The notes beneath the pieces were generated by a model that was given only the letters and a program-made list of their open reading frames with translations, had not been told where the DNA came from and made no database searches. A stretch of DNA of 64,000 bases from an uncultured Alphaproteobacteria bacterium (lineage in GTDB: Bacteria; Pseudomonadota; Alphaproteobacteria; Rhizobiales; Pleomorphomonadaceae), in NCBI GenBank assembly GCA_937900425.1, contig CALCDT010000156.1, positions 16,731-80,730 of the forward strand, read 5' to 3'. Made by a program: the position numbers and the translations under genes. Below, piece by piece: positions 44,946 through 53,640 of the stretch. Within the stretch, counting starts at the first letter, position 1. Every line of letters begins with the position of its first letter.

Positions 44946-47602
44946 CCGCCACGATCATCACCGAGGAACGCAACATCGCCAATGCGCTGATCTCGGGTCT
45001 GGCCAACCTGACCGAGACGCCGACCCGCGAACAGGTGGGGGAGAAGGCGAGGCAGATCGCCGCCATCTTCGGCTACACCGGCGACCTTCGCAATATCATC
45101 ACCGAGGCGATGATCTCGGTCGACACGCGCATGGGCGCCGGTGTCTCGCTGGTCGACGTTGCCGCGAAGCATGACGATCAGTGGGTCCGTAAGCGTGAGG
45201 ACATCACCTGGACCTATTCCGGCGGATACGAGAACTTTCTGCTGAAGGACGGCTGGCCACCCCGGATGGTACAGTCGTTGAGCGACGTGACCAGTCGCAT
45301 CCTAGGACATCTCCAAGACCCGCACAGCGAGGGCACGACCTGGAACCGCCGCGGCCTGGTCATCGGTCACGTCCAGTCCGGCAAGACCGCCAACTACACC
45401 GGCCTGATCGCCCGCGCCGCCGACGCCGGCTATAAGTTCATCATCGTCATCGCCGGTATTCACAACAATCTGCGCAAGCAAACCCAGGAACGAATCGACC
45501 AAGCCTTCATCGGACGGTCCAGTGATCCCGAGGACCGCCGCTCGATCGGCGTCGGCCTTGAGCCCGGCTATCCGCACCCGGCGACGCTCACCAACATCAA
45601 CGAGGACTTCAACAAGAACACCGCGGCAAAGAGCGGCTGGAAGATCAACGACTTCTCCAAGCCGATCATCCTCATCATTAAGAAGAATGTCACCACCCTT
45701 ACAGCCCTGCACAAATGGCTGAAGGCGCTGAACGCCGAGGGTGACGGTCGGATTTCCGACGTGCCGATGCTGCTGATCGACGACGAGGCCGACAACGCCT
45801 CGATCAATACCAACAAGGAGGATCTCGACCCGACCCGAACGAACGCCATGATCCGGCGCATCCTCGGGCTGTTCGCTAAGTCCTGCTATGTCGGCTACAC
45901 AGCGACGCCGTTCGCGAACATCTTCATCAATCCCGACGCGTATGACGATGATGTGCGCGAGGAGCTGTTCCCGCGCGACTTCATCTACTGCCTCGACGCG
46001 CCGACCACCTATTTCGGCGCGGAGAAGGTGTTCCTCGACGACAAGACCAGCCAGTCCATCGTGAAACCGATCGACGACTGTGAGGACTTCCTGCCTTACA
46101 GACACAAGCGGGACGATCCCGTCCCGGAGCTGCCGCCCAGCCTTTACCGCGCCCTCGATGAGTTCATTGTCGCGCGCGCCATCCGCAACCTGCGCGGGCA
46201 GACCGGCAAGCACTGCTCGATGATGATCAACGTGTCGCGCTTCGTACCGGTGCAGCAGGCCGTGCGCGATTTCCTCAGCCTTCGCGAGAAGAAGATGAGG
46301 GACGCGGTCCGGACCAACTATCTGATGCCGGAATCGGTCTCCTCGGCAAACGTGTACATGCAGGGACTCAAGGCGGCGTTCGACGCCGAATATGCCGATG
46401 CGGGCTTCACCTGGGCCGAGGTCAAGACGGCACTCAACGGCGTGTTCGAGCACCTCCATCTCTACGTCATCAACAGCAAGAGCGACGAGGCGCTCGACTA
46501 CACAAGGTACGAGAAGGAGGGTGTCGGCCTGACCGCAATCGCCGTCGGTGGTCTCAGCCTGTCACGCGGCCTGACGATCGAGGGCCTGACCGTCAGCTAC
46601 ATGTATCGTAACACCAAAATGTACGACACACTCATGCAGATGGGCCGCTGGTTCGGCTATCGGCCGGGATTCGAGGATCTCTGCCGCGTCCATCTCTCCC
46701 GTGACTCCATCAACTGGTACTCCCATATCGCCGACGCCGCCGAGGAGCTCACCCAGCAGGTCAAGCGGATGCGGCGTGATGGCCTCAGCCCGAAGGATTT
46801 CGGCCTCTATGTCCGCTCGCACCCCGACAGCCTCCTGATCACCGCCGCCAATAAGATGCGGTCCGGCGAGGAGGTCACTGTCGAACAGAGCTTCAGCGGC
46901 CGGCTCCGGGAGAGCTACGTCGTCTCGACCGATCCCGAAGTGAACGCCCGGAACTTCGACCTGATCGCCGAGCACTGGCGCGGCGGTTTCGGAGGACAAC
47001 CGGCGGAGGACACCGGGAAGGGCCTGATCTTCCGAGACGTCTCGATCACGGTGGTCGAGGATTTCCTGACCCGTTTCGAGAGCCACTCGACCTTTGCCGG
47101 CATCAAATCGGATGTGGTGAACTATCTCGAACGCATCGCCGAAAAGCGGCCGGTTGCCGACGTCCTGCTCATCTCCCCCGGAGGCGCTCCGGGCGATGGC
47201 GGGCCATTCATGCTGAGAAACCAGGTGCGTGTCGTCGGCAAGGATCAGCCGAATGGAACCGCGTGGCGCCTGAACAAGGATCGTGTCGCCTCCCGCGGCG
47301 ACGAAAAGCTCGGGCTCGACGATGCGCAGCGCAAGGAGGCGGAAGCGCTGGCGGGCGGCGAGGACGGAACCGGAGCGGTCTCCGACGCGCACTACCGGAT
47401 GGTCCGGAACAGGCCGCTCCTCATGATCCACAGCCTCGAGCCCCGGGACGGGGCCGTGGAAGGGCCGATCGCCGCTTTCGGCATGAGCTTTCCCTACGGA
47501 GACTATTCGACCACCATCAACGTGGTCGTGAACAAGGTCTGGCTCCAGCAGATGCAGGGCTATGGCGATGACCCGGACGACGAGGAGGACTATGATGTCT
47601 GA
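44942..47602 (+). CDS. Z1-domain superfamily 2 helicase-like ATPase
   Basis: An 886-residue protein. Helicase-type motifs are in order: Walker A IGHVQSGKTAN near residue 145, Walker B LLIDDEADN near 280, motif III VGYTATPFANIF near 320, and motif VI QMGRWFGYR near 565. The Z1 domain follows motif III. No nuclease motif is seen. In this kind of operon the Z1 protein is thought to translocate on or remodel invading DNA for the nuclease components. The ATG overlaps the ATPase gene stop by 4 bases. Confidence 0.88.
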   Translation: MTATIITEERNIANALISGLANLTETPTREQVGEKARQIAAIFGYTGDLRNIITEAMISVDTRMGAGVSLVDVAAKHDDQWVRKREDITWTYSGGYENFLLKDGWPPRMVQSLSDVTSRILGHLQDPHSEGTTWNRRGLVIGHVQSGKTANYTGLIARAADAGYKFIIVIAGIHNNLRKQTQERIDQAFIGRSSDPEDRRSIGVGLEPGYPHPATLTNINEDFNKNTAAKSGWKINDFSKPIILIIKKNVTTLTALHKWLKALNAEGDGRISDVPMLLIDDEADNASINTNKEDLDPTRTNAMIRRILGLFAKSCYVGYTATPFANIFINPDAYDDDVREELFPRDFIYCLDAPTTYFGAEKVFLDDKTSQSIVKPIDDCEDFLPYRHKRDDPVPELPPSLYRALDEFIVARAIRNLRGQTGKHCSMMINVSRFVPVQQAVRDFLSLREKKMRDAVRTNYLMPESVSSANVYMQGLKAAFDAEYADAGFTWAEVKTALNGVFEHLHLYVINSKSDEALDYTRYEKEGVGLTAIAVGGLSLSRGLTIEGLTVSYMYRNTKMYDTLMQMGRWFGYRPGFEDLCRVHLSRDSINWYSHIADAAEELTQQVKRMRRDGLSPKDFGLYVRSHPDSLLITAANKMRSGEEVTVEQSFSGRLRESYVVSTDPEVNARNFDLIAEHWRGGFGGQPAEDTGKGLIFRDVSITVVEDFLTRFESHSTFAGIKSDVVNYLERIAEKRPVADVLLISPGGAPGDGGPFMLRNQVRVVGKDQPNGTAWRLNKDRVASRGDEKLGLDDAQRKEAEALAGGEDGTGAVSDAHYRMVRNRPLLMIHSLEPRDGAVEGPIAAFGMSFPYGDYSTTINVVVNKVWLQQMQGYGDDPDDEEDYDV

Positions 47603-48560
47603 ATCCTCGCCGTGGGACGGCATCACGGTTCCCGGCGCGGACTACAACGTCCGCCAGGTTCCCGGCGAAACCGCCGTGCCCTGCTTCTGGGGACGCGACA
47701 CGACCGGCGCCTGCCTGTTCGTTGCTGAGCTTCAGGGCGACCACACCTACCAGTTCCGGAAGGATGTGGTCACGGTGCATGGCATTGACGTCGATCTTCG
47801 CGGGGGCGAGCCGGGACAGCAGCGACTTGTCCTCACGCTTGAAAAGCAGGTCGATCGCGATCTTTTCGAGAGCCTCTGCCGCACCCTCGCAACCGCGCTG
47901 GAACGCGCCACCGATTCCGCCAGCTCGCTTGCAGTCGCGCTGGCGCACATCCGACGCTGGAAGACCTTCCTTTCCGGTCGCAGCCAGCACCTCTCGGCCG
48001 AGGAGGTCCGCGGCCTGTTCGCCGAACTCACCTTCCTGCTGGAGCTGATCGAGCGGCAGCCATCGAACACCGCCGCCGTCGAAGCCTGGCTCGGCCCTGA
48101 GAAATCCCATCAGGATTTCATCTTCGGCAACTCAGCGGTCGAGATCAAATCGCTGTCCGGCACCGAGCGCGGCACGGTCCGTATCTCCTCGGAGGACCAG
48201 CTCGAATCGCTCAATGATGAACTGTTCCTGCGCATCTACCGGCTGAGCAGCCTGCCCGATGCGGCAGGAGCGCAATCCCTCAACGAGATCGTCGCCGCAG
48301 TGCAGACGCAGCTCGCTGAGGCGGAAGCCATCGAAGCATTCGACCGCAAGCTGGTCGCGCACGGCTATGCACCGCTGCCCGACTATGACCAGCCGCGTTT
48401 CGTCGTGAGCGATGTGCACAGCTACCGCGTTGTCGAGGAGTTTCCGCGGCTCGTGCGGTCGCAACTGCCGACCGGCATCGACAGGGTCGCCTACGATATC
48501 CAGCTGGAAACCATTGCGCTTTACGAATGTGACAACGGGGGAGTTTTCGGGGGGAACTGA
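47592..48560 (+). CDS. PD-(D/E)XK motif protein (DUF4420)
   Basis: A 322-residue protein of the PD-(D/E)XK nuclease-fold family common in restriction-like gene clusters. The active-site signature is visible at about 185-205: an Asp in HQDFIFG followed by AVEIKSLSG (E-x-K). It is the strongest candidate for DNA cleavage in this operon. Two adjacent ATGs (47592 and 47595) follow a GAGGAGG site; either can be the start. Its end overlaps the next gene by one base. Confidence 0.87.
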   Translation: MMSESSPWDGITVPGADYNVRQVPGETAVPCFWGRDTTGACLFVAELQGDHTYQFRKDVVTVHGIDVDLRGGEPGQQRLVLTLEKQVDRDLFESLCRTLATALERATDSASSLAVALAHIRRWKTFLSGRSQHLSAEEVRGLFAELTFLLELIERQPSNTAAVEAWLGPEKSHQDFIFGNSAVEIKSLSGTERGTVRISSEDQLESLNDELFLRIYRLSSLPDAAGAQSLNEIVAAVQTQLAEAEAIEAFDRKLVAHGYAPLPDYDQPRFVVSDVHSYRVVEEFPRLVRSQLPTGIDRVAYDIQLETIALYECDNGGVFGGN

Positions 48561-50614
48561 TGGAGCAGACCGTAGAGGAGTTCTTCCACGACTTCCGCCA
48601 GGAGACACTGGCTGATGCCGAGGCCAACAGCACCTATCAGTTGGAAGCCTTCATGGAGGCGGTCTCCAGCGAACTGATAGAGACCGGCTTCATCGAGGGA
48701 TTCGAACACTGCCACTACCGTGCTCCGCGCGGCATGCGCGTCGACGGCTACTGGTTCAACGACGAGGGCGCGCTCGACATTTTTGTTGCCGACTTCGACT
48801 GCCGCCGCGAGTTAGAGACGCTGACTCGTACCGACGTGGACGCCGCCTTCAAGCGCCTCGTCAACTTCTTCGAGGCAAGCCTTCAGGGAACGCTCGAACC
48901 CGACGTGACCACACCCGAATACGGGCTGGTGCGGCAGATCGCCGATCGTAGGGCCATGCTGCGTCAGGTGAATTTCTACCTGACCTCCGAGCGGGTGCTG
49001 AGCGACCGCTTCCAGGCAAGTCCCGACGGCGAGGTCGGCGGCATCCGCGCGGCCTATCACATCTGGGACATGGCTCGGTTCCAGCGCCAGCGCAGCTCAC
49101 GCGGCCACAAGGAGCCGCTCGATATCGATTTCGTGGAGCTGTTCGGAAACGGAATCGCCTGCCTGCCGGCCAATCTCGGTTCGGACTCCTATCAGTCCTA
49201 TCTCATCGTCATGCCGGCCCCGATTCTCGCAGCGCTCTACGACCGGTACAGCGCGCGGCTGCTGGAACAGAACGTGCGGACGTTCCTCCAGGCCCGCGCG
49301 CAGGTGAACAAGGGCATCCGCGCGACCATCATCAACGAGCCGCAGATGTTCTTCGCCTATAACAACGGGATCACCGCGACTGCACAGGAGGTCCAGACGC
49401 GAATGACCGACAGCGGACTTCAGATCGTCCGCATGACCGATCTCCAGATCGTGAACGGCGGCCAGACGACCGCCTCGCTCTTCCATACGCAGCGTCGTGA
49501 CAAGGCCGACCTGTCGGGCATCTTCGTCCAGATGAAGCTGTCGGTCATCGACAGCGAGCAGAGCGAGATGGTGGTCCCGCGCATCTCCGAATACGCCAAC
49601 ACGCAGAACCGGGTGAACGCAGCCGACTTCTTCTCCAACCATCCCTTCCACGTCCGTATGGCGGAGTTTTCGCGCAGAATCTGGGCACCTGCACAGCAGG
49701 GCGCGCAGCGCGAGACCAAATGGTTCTACGAGCGGGCGCGGGGCCAGTATGTGGACGCGCAATCGAAGCTCACCCCCGGCGAGCAGAAGCGATTCCGCGC
49801 CGAATACCCCAAGACCCAGATGTTCACGAAGACCGACCTCGCCAAGTTCGAGAACGTTTTTGACGATCATCCCAGGTGGGTGAACCTCGGCAGCCAGAAG
49901 AACTTCGCCCGCTACGCGCTGCGCATCGGGAAGGAATGGGAGAAGTCGTCCGACGGCTTCAACGAGCTCTATTTCAAGCGGGCGATTGCCCGCGGCATCC
50001 TGTTCCGCGCAACCGAGAAGCTGGTCTCGGCGCAGCCTTGGTACAACGGCGGCTATCGCGCGAATATCGTAGCCTACACGCTCTCCATGCTCGGCGAGAT
50101 CACGAAGCGCCGGAAGGCCAGCGTCGACTATCAGCGCATCTGGTCTGCGCAGACGGTCGACGAGGTGCTGTCGGAGACGCTGGTCATCATAGCGACGGCG
50201 GTGAACGAGGACATCATCCAACCGCCGCAGGGTATCTCCAACATCTCAGAGTGGTGCAAACGAGAGGGGTGCTGGACACGCCTGCTCGACCAGGCCGACA
50301 ATATCGCCGAACTGCTGCCCGAGGCGTTCTGGACCGGACTCGCATCGGCTGAGGATAACCGGCACGAGGCGAAGACCGCACGACAGACGCAGAAGATTGA
50401 CAACGGGATCGAGGTGCAGCGGCAGGTTTTCGAGGTGCCGCCGGCGCAGTGGTCCGCGATCCTCCGCGAGGGGTCCAGCCGCCGGCTGCTAACGCCGAAG
50501 GAAGTAGGCATCCTCCAGATCGCGACACAGATGCCCGCCAAGATTCCGACCGAGCGGCAGAGTGCGATATTGATCGAGATTCTCGGCAAGGCCCAGCAGG
50601 AGGGCATCCTGTAA
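48560..50614 (+). CDS. AIPR family protein (abortive infection phage resistance)
   Basis: A 684-residue protein with the AIPR domain in its central part (about 215-500). Recognisable stretches are FAYNNGITATA, MTDLQIVNGGQTTASLFH, PRISEYANTQNRVNAADFFSNHPFH and KTDLAKFENVF. The family is named after an abortive infection protein and is often the last gene of Z1/PD-(D/E)XK operons. Its molecular activity is not known. The coupled TGATG start ties its expression to the nuclease gene. Confidence 0.88.
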   Translation: MEQTVEEFFHDFRQETLADAEANSTYQLEAFMEAVSSELIETGFIEGFEHCHYRAPRGMRVDGYWFNDEGALDIFVADFDCRRELETLTRTDVDAAFKRLVNFFEASLQGTLEPDVTTPEYGLVRQIADRRAMLRQVNFYLTSERVLSDRFQASPDGEVGGIRAAYHIWDMARFQRQRSSRGHKEPLDIDFVELFGNGIACLPANLGSDSYQSYLIVMPAPILAALYDRYSARLLEQNVRTFLQARAQVNKGIRATIINEPQMFFAYNNGITATAQEVQTRMTDSGLQIVRMTDLQIVNGGQTTASLFHTQRRDKADLSGIFVQMKLSVIDSEQSEMVVPRISEYANTQNRVNAADFFSNHPFHVRMAEFSRRIWAPAQQGAQRETKWFYERARGQYVDAQSKLTPGEQKRFRAEYPKTQMFTKTDLAKFENVFDDHPRWVNLGSQKNFARYALRIGKEWEKSSDGFNELYFKRAIARGILFRATEKLVSAQPWYNGGYRANIVAYTLSMLGEITKRRKASVDYQRIWSAQTVDEVLSETLVIIATAVNEDIIQPPQGISNISEWCKREGCWTRLLDQADNIAELLPEAFWTGLASAEDNRHEAKTARQTQKIDNGIEVQRQVFEVPPAQWSAILREGSSRRLLTPKEVGILQIATQMPAKIPTERQSAILIEILGKAQQEGIL

Positions 50615-50786
50615 GAGGGAAAACCGCCCATCAGCAGTGCGGCCGCCATCGTCGTGTAGCCCTCAGGACCCCGCTGACCATTCCCGGACACGCCGCAGGC
50701 GAATTCTCCCAGCTGGCGTCGTTTCATTAGCCAGCTTGAGGCAAAGTGCTTTTTCGATATGACATCGATTTGCAGAGACTGGTCGC

Positions 50787-51521
50787 TCACGGCGAGCTCT
50801 TGGTCAGCCGACGAAGATTGCCGAGCAACCGGCTTCGCACGGCATTTACCGGTTCCGACCAAATCTGCGCCAGCGTATTCACCGCTCGATCGGCATCCCA
50901 CGGCCATGCTGCCCTTCCGTCGACCTGGGCAAAAGGACCATCCGATTCCGTAAGAACGCGGTCGCGGGGCATTCTCATAACTAGGGCTTGCCCCTTTTCT
51001 CCAGCCAACATCGCTGGCCCAGTGCTGAACCAGCAACCGAGGTCAACTGCGCGCGACAGCTCCTTTTGCGTGCCTGAAAACCAGTGTAGGATCGCAATGC
51101 CAGCACCGGGCTGCGCTTCCAGTGCATCAAGAACCTGCGTCGCTGCGCGACGGCTGTGAATGGTCATAATTCGCCCGCCGGCCCGCGCACACAGTTCGAG
51201 CACGCGCGTGAAGACTTGCTCTTGATCCGGCCAGTGCCGCCGGTACTCCGGGCCGCCGTCGAGCCCGACTTCACCGACGTAGCGCACGTGAGGAAGCAGC
51301 CGCTCGAACAGCGGTAGCTCACCTTTCCTCTCGTGCGCTATCTGAGGATGTAGCCCGAGCGCAGTGCGAATCCTTGAAGCACCTTTTGCTAGCGCGGCCG
51401 TCCCGCCCCACGCGGACGGCGTTGTTGTGACCGAGAGAACATAAAGGTTCCGGGCCACGCATTCGCGAGCTGTAGCTTGTGGATCAGGATAAAGATCCAA
51501 GTGCGCGTGGAAATCGATCAC
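50787..51521 (-). CDS. qatD: QatD, TatD-family nuclease of the Qat anti-phage system
   Basis: A 244-residue TatD-type metal-dependent DNase. The metal-binding HxH lies at residues 5-7 (IDFHAHLDL). Other ligands are the Glu in VGEVGLDGG, the His in TIHSRRA and in ILHWFSG, and the Asp in TESDGPF. The start is a GTG at 51521 overlapping the qatC stop (GTGA). It is the last gene of qatABCD, a four-gene phage defence system whose mechanism is not settled. Confidence 0.92.
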   Translation of the reverse strand: MIDFHAHLDLYPDPQATARECVARNLYVLSVTTTPSAWGGTAALAKGASRIRTALGLHPQIAHERKGELPLFERLLPHVRYVGEVGLDGGPEYRRHWPDQEQVFTRVLELCARAGGRIMTIHSRRAATQVLDALEAQPGAGIAILHWFSGTQKELSRAVDLGCWFSTGPAMLAGEKGQALVMRMPRDRVLTESDGPFAQVDGRAAWPWDADRAVNTLAQIWSEPVNAVRSRLLGNLRRLTKSSP

Positions 51522-52795
51522 TTGACCCCGTAGGCTTGGTGAAGGGCGCGAAGCTCGCCGAGTCCGCGCTCCAGCATCCCGAGCAGAGCGGCGCGGTCCT
51601 GGATAAAGGGTGATGCGAGCGCATGCCCGAGCCAGCTCTCGACACCCTCGGCGTGAACGGCTGCGAGCGCGATGGCGACTGAGCGAACGTCGTCGAAGCC
51701 GGCATGCTCCGCGTCGTCTTTCCCGATCGGCGCGTAGACATAGTCTGTCGTGTCGGGCGCGGCCGCCCAAGAGAGGTATGCCGCCCGCCGGACTTGGCAC
51801 GGAACACAACGCCCGCATTGCCGATAATTGAACCTCTGGAAACGACCACAGCTCGTAGATCGGACCGCTTCCGCGCGAAGCAGCGCTTGGTCCGCACAGT
51901 CCTTGAGCATCTCGCCTTTCGTCTTGGTTGCGTATGGATTGGTGATCTTCACCCGCAGGCGAGCGGCATCGAGCACACCCTGTAGACGGGCGAAGAACTC
52001 TGGGTGGGCCGTGCGAGTGCTGAGACTTCCCAGGCGCCCGCCGGTCAACGGCGGATTGATGGCGATGAACCCGTTCTCGCATACAAAGAGCGGCACCTCC
52101 TGTCCGTCGTGATAGGCCTTGAGAGCGGTGGCAGCGATCACCCCGAAGGTGATGAAGATCAACGATCTTGCCCGCTGCGACGCTTCCTGTGTCCCTGGCG
52201 TGCTCCCGTTATGGTTCAGCTGCAGGTGACTGAGGCCGCCACCGATCTTCGCGGCAAAATCCACCTGCTTATCAGCGTCTCCGCGCACCGTTTGGCTGAT
52301 AGCGAAGGACTTATGGCCTGCGGCTGCGAGATCGATCGCTCCGACGAGACTGTCGAGCCCTCCGGAAAGGAGAACGATGCAATCTTCCGTGGGTCGGACC
52401 ACCTCGCGCGGTGGAGCGGGCAAAAGGCCACCTCCGTGAAAGCGCAGAGTCCAACGGTCGGTCGTCAGAAACGCTAGCGCTTCGGCGAGCGCCCCGGCTT
52501 GCCCGGTCCAGAACGGAGCATCTGCAACGGCGATGTCGAGTTCGATCTCGCGCGTCCATCCGTCGGGACTCTGATCCCGCAGCGTGGCAAAATCGGCGGC
52601 AATGACGCTGAGGGCGATCGACAGGAGGTCCCACGCCTTTGGCGCAGGATTGAGCCGCCGCCGTTGAATTTCCGCCTTGGCGGCATCTCCAGCGCTTCCC
52701 TCCCCCTCTTGTCGCGGCTGACCATAGAGGACCACGCGGAGGACGCCCTCGCCGCCGGGCAGATCGATTCCGTCTGGACCGCAGGCGAGCCTCAT
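51518..52795 (-). CDS. qatC: QatC, QueC-like PP-loop protein of the Qat system
   Basis: A 425-residue protein. The PP-loop ATP pyrophosphatase motif LLSGGLDSLVG is near residue 145, and a QueC-like cysteine cluster (CGRFQRFNYRQCGRCVPC) near 335-355 should bind zinc. QueC makes the 7-deazaguanine precursor preQ0, so the defence gene probably performs a related amide-to-nitrile or nucleobase reaction, which is inference. The N-terminal 120 residues are specific to the Qat version. It overlaps qatB by 4 bases. Confidence 0.92.
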   Translation of the reverse strand: MRLACGPDGIDLPGGEGVLRVVLYGQPRQEGEGSAGDAAKAEIQRRRLNPAPKAWDLLSIALSVIAADFATLRDQSPDGWTREIELDIAVADAPFWTGQAGALAEALAFLTTDRWTLRFHGGGLLPAPPREVVRPTEDCIVLLSGGLDSLVGAIDLAAAGHKSFAISQTVRGDADKQVDFAAKIGGGLSHLQLNHNGSTPGTQEASQRARSLIFITFGVIAATALKAYHDGQEVPLFVCENGFIAINPPLTGGRLGSLSTRTAHPEFFARLQGVLDAARLRVKITNPYATKTKGEMLKDCADQALLRAEAVRSTSCGRFQRFNYRQCGRCVPCQVRRAAYLSWAAAPDTTDYVYAPIGKDDAEHAGFDDVRSVAIALAAVHAEGVESWLGHALASPFIQDRAALLGMLERGLGELRALHQAYGVK

Positions 52796-53640
52796 TCCGC
52801 ATAGCCCTCGAACACATCGAAGGTCTCCCGCAGCGCGTCGCGGACCACTTGGTTGATGCGACCGCTCGTGAGGCTGCGGCCTGCGTCGCGAAGCTTGCGG
52901 AACGCCGCGGCCACGCTCTGCTTCACGTACTCCCGAACTTCCTTGAGCCGCGAGAGAGCCGTCACAGCGCTGGGCGCCTTCTCGACGATCGTCTTGCCCA
53001 CATCGAGCTCGAAGCGGCGAAACACGTCGATCGCCGTAAATCGTTCGATCGCGAAGGCACGCTGCTCCGGACCGAGATTCAGGAGATCCGCTTCTGGGAA
53101 CTTAGTGAGCAGTTCGGACAAGGCATCCCGGATTGCTGCTCGCTCCGCTTCGGAGTCTTGGGTCCCATCGACCGGCCGGACAGCTTCGACAACCGCGTCC
53201 ATCACCTCCTGTGCATTACGGCCCGCGAGAAGCGCCGGATCGAGCGGACTGCCTGGTGCGGCAGGCTCCCCCGCTGCAACGCGCGCTAGGGCGCCGCCGA
53301 GTGCGCCCGCTGTTGCCGCGGTGCCGCCAAAGCGGCGCGTCGCGGTGCCCGATCCACCATAACCGGTTCGAACATAGTGTCCGAGGCTGCGCCGCATATC
53401 GCGGCCATCACCCGATCTTGCGAACTCACCCAACGCGCGACGCACACCGAGGAATCGAGCGGGGGGCGCGAGCGGCGCCGGAGGAGGCGGTGCTACTTGT
53501 GGCGGGCTCGGCTCGACATCAGCTGGCGCCTCGGTACCCAGCTCACCACCGGGCGGCTCGCCTGCCGGTGGGTCCGGCGTCCACGAAGGCACCATGGGGA
53601 CGCCGCTGCCTGGACCTCCGCTAGACTGCGACGTTCCCAT
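52792..53640 (-). CDS. qatB: QatB, Qat system associated protein
   Basis: A 282-residue protein with the characteristic opening MGTSQSSGGPGSG, a proline-rich linker (about 22-62) and a helical C-terminal part without a known enzymatic motif. It has no signal peptide. Its position between the KAP ATPase and QueC-like genes, with 20-base and 4-base overlaps, identifies it as QatB. Its role in the defence reaction is unknown; it may be a scaffold or target. Confidence 0.88.
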   Translation of the reverse strand: MGTSQSSGGPGSGVPMVPSWTPDPPAGEPPGGELGTEAPADVEPSPPQVAPPPPAPLAPPARFLGVRRALGEFARSGDGRDMRRSLGHYVRTGYGGSGTATRRFGGTAATAGALGGALARVAAGEPAAPGSPLDPALLAGRNAQEVMDAVVEAVRPVDGTQDSEAERAAIRDALSELLTKFPEADLLNLGPEQRAFAIERFTAIDVFRRFELDVGKTIVEKAPSAVTALSRLKEVREYVKQSVAAAFRKLRDAGRSLTSGRINQVVRDALRETFDVFEGYAE

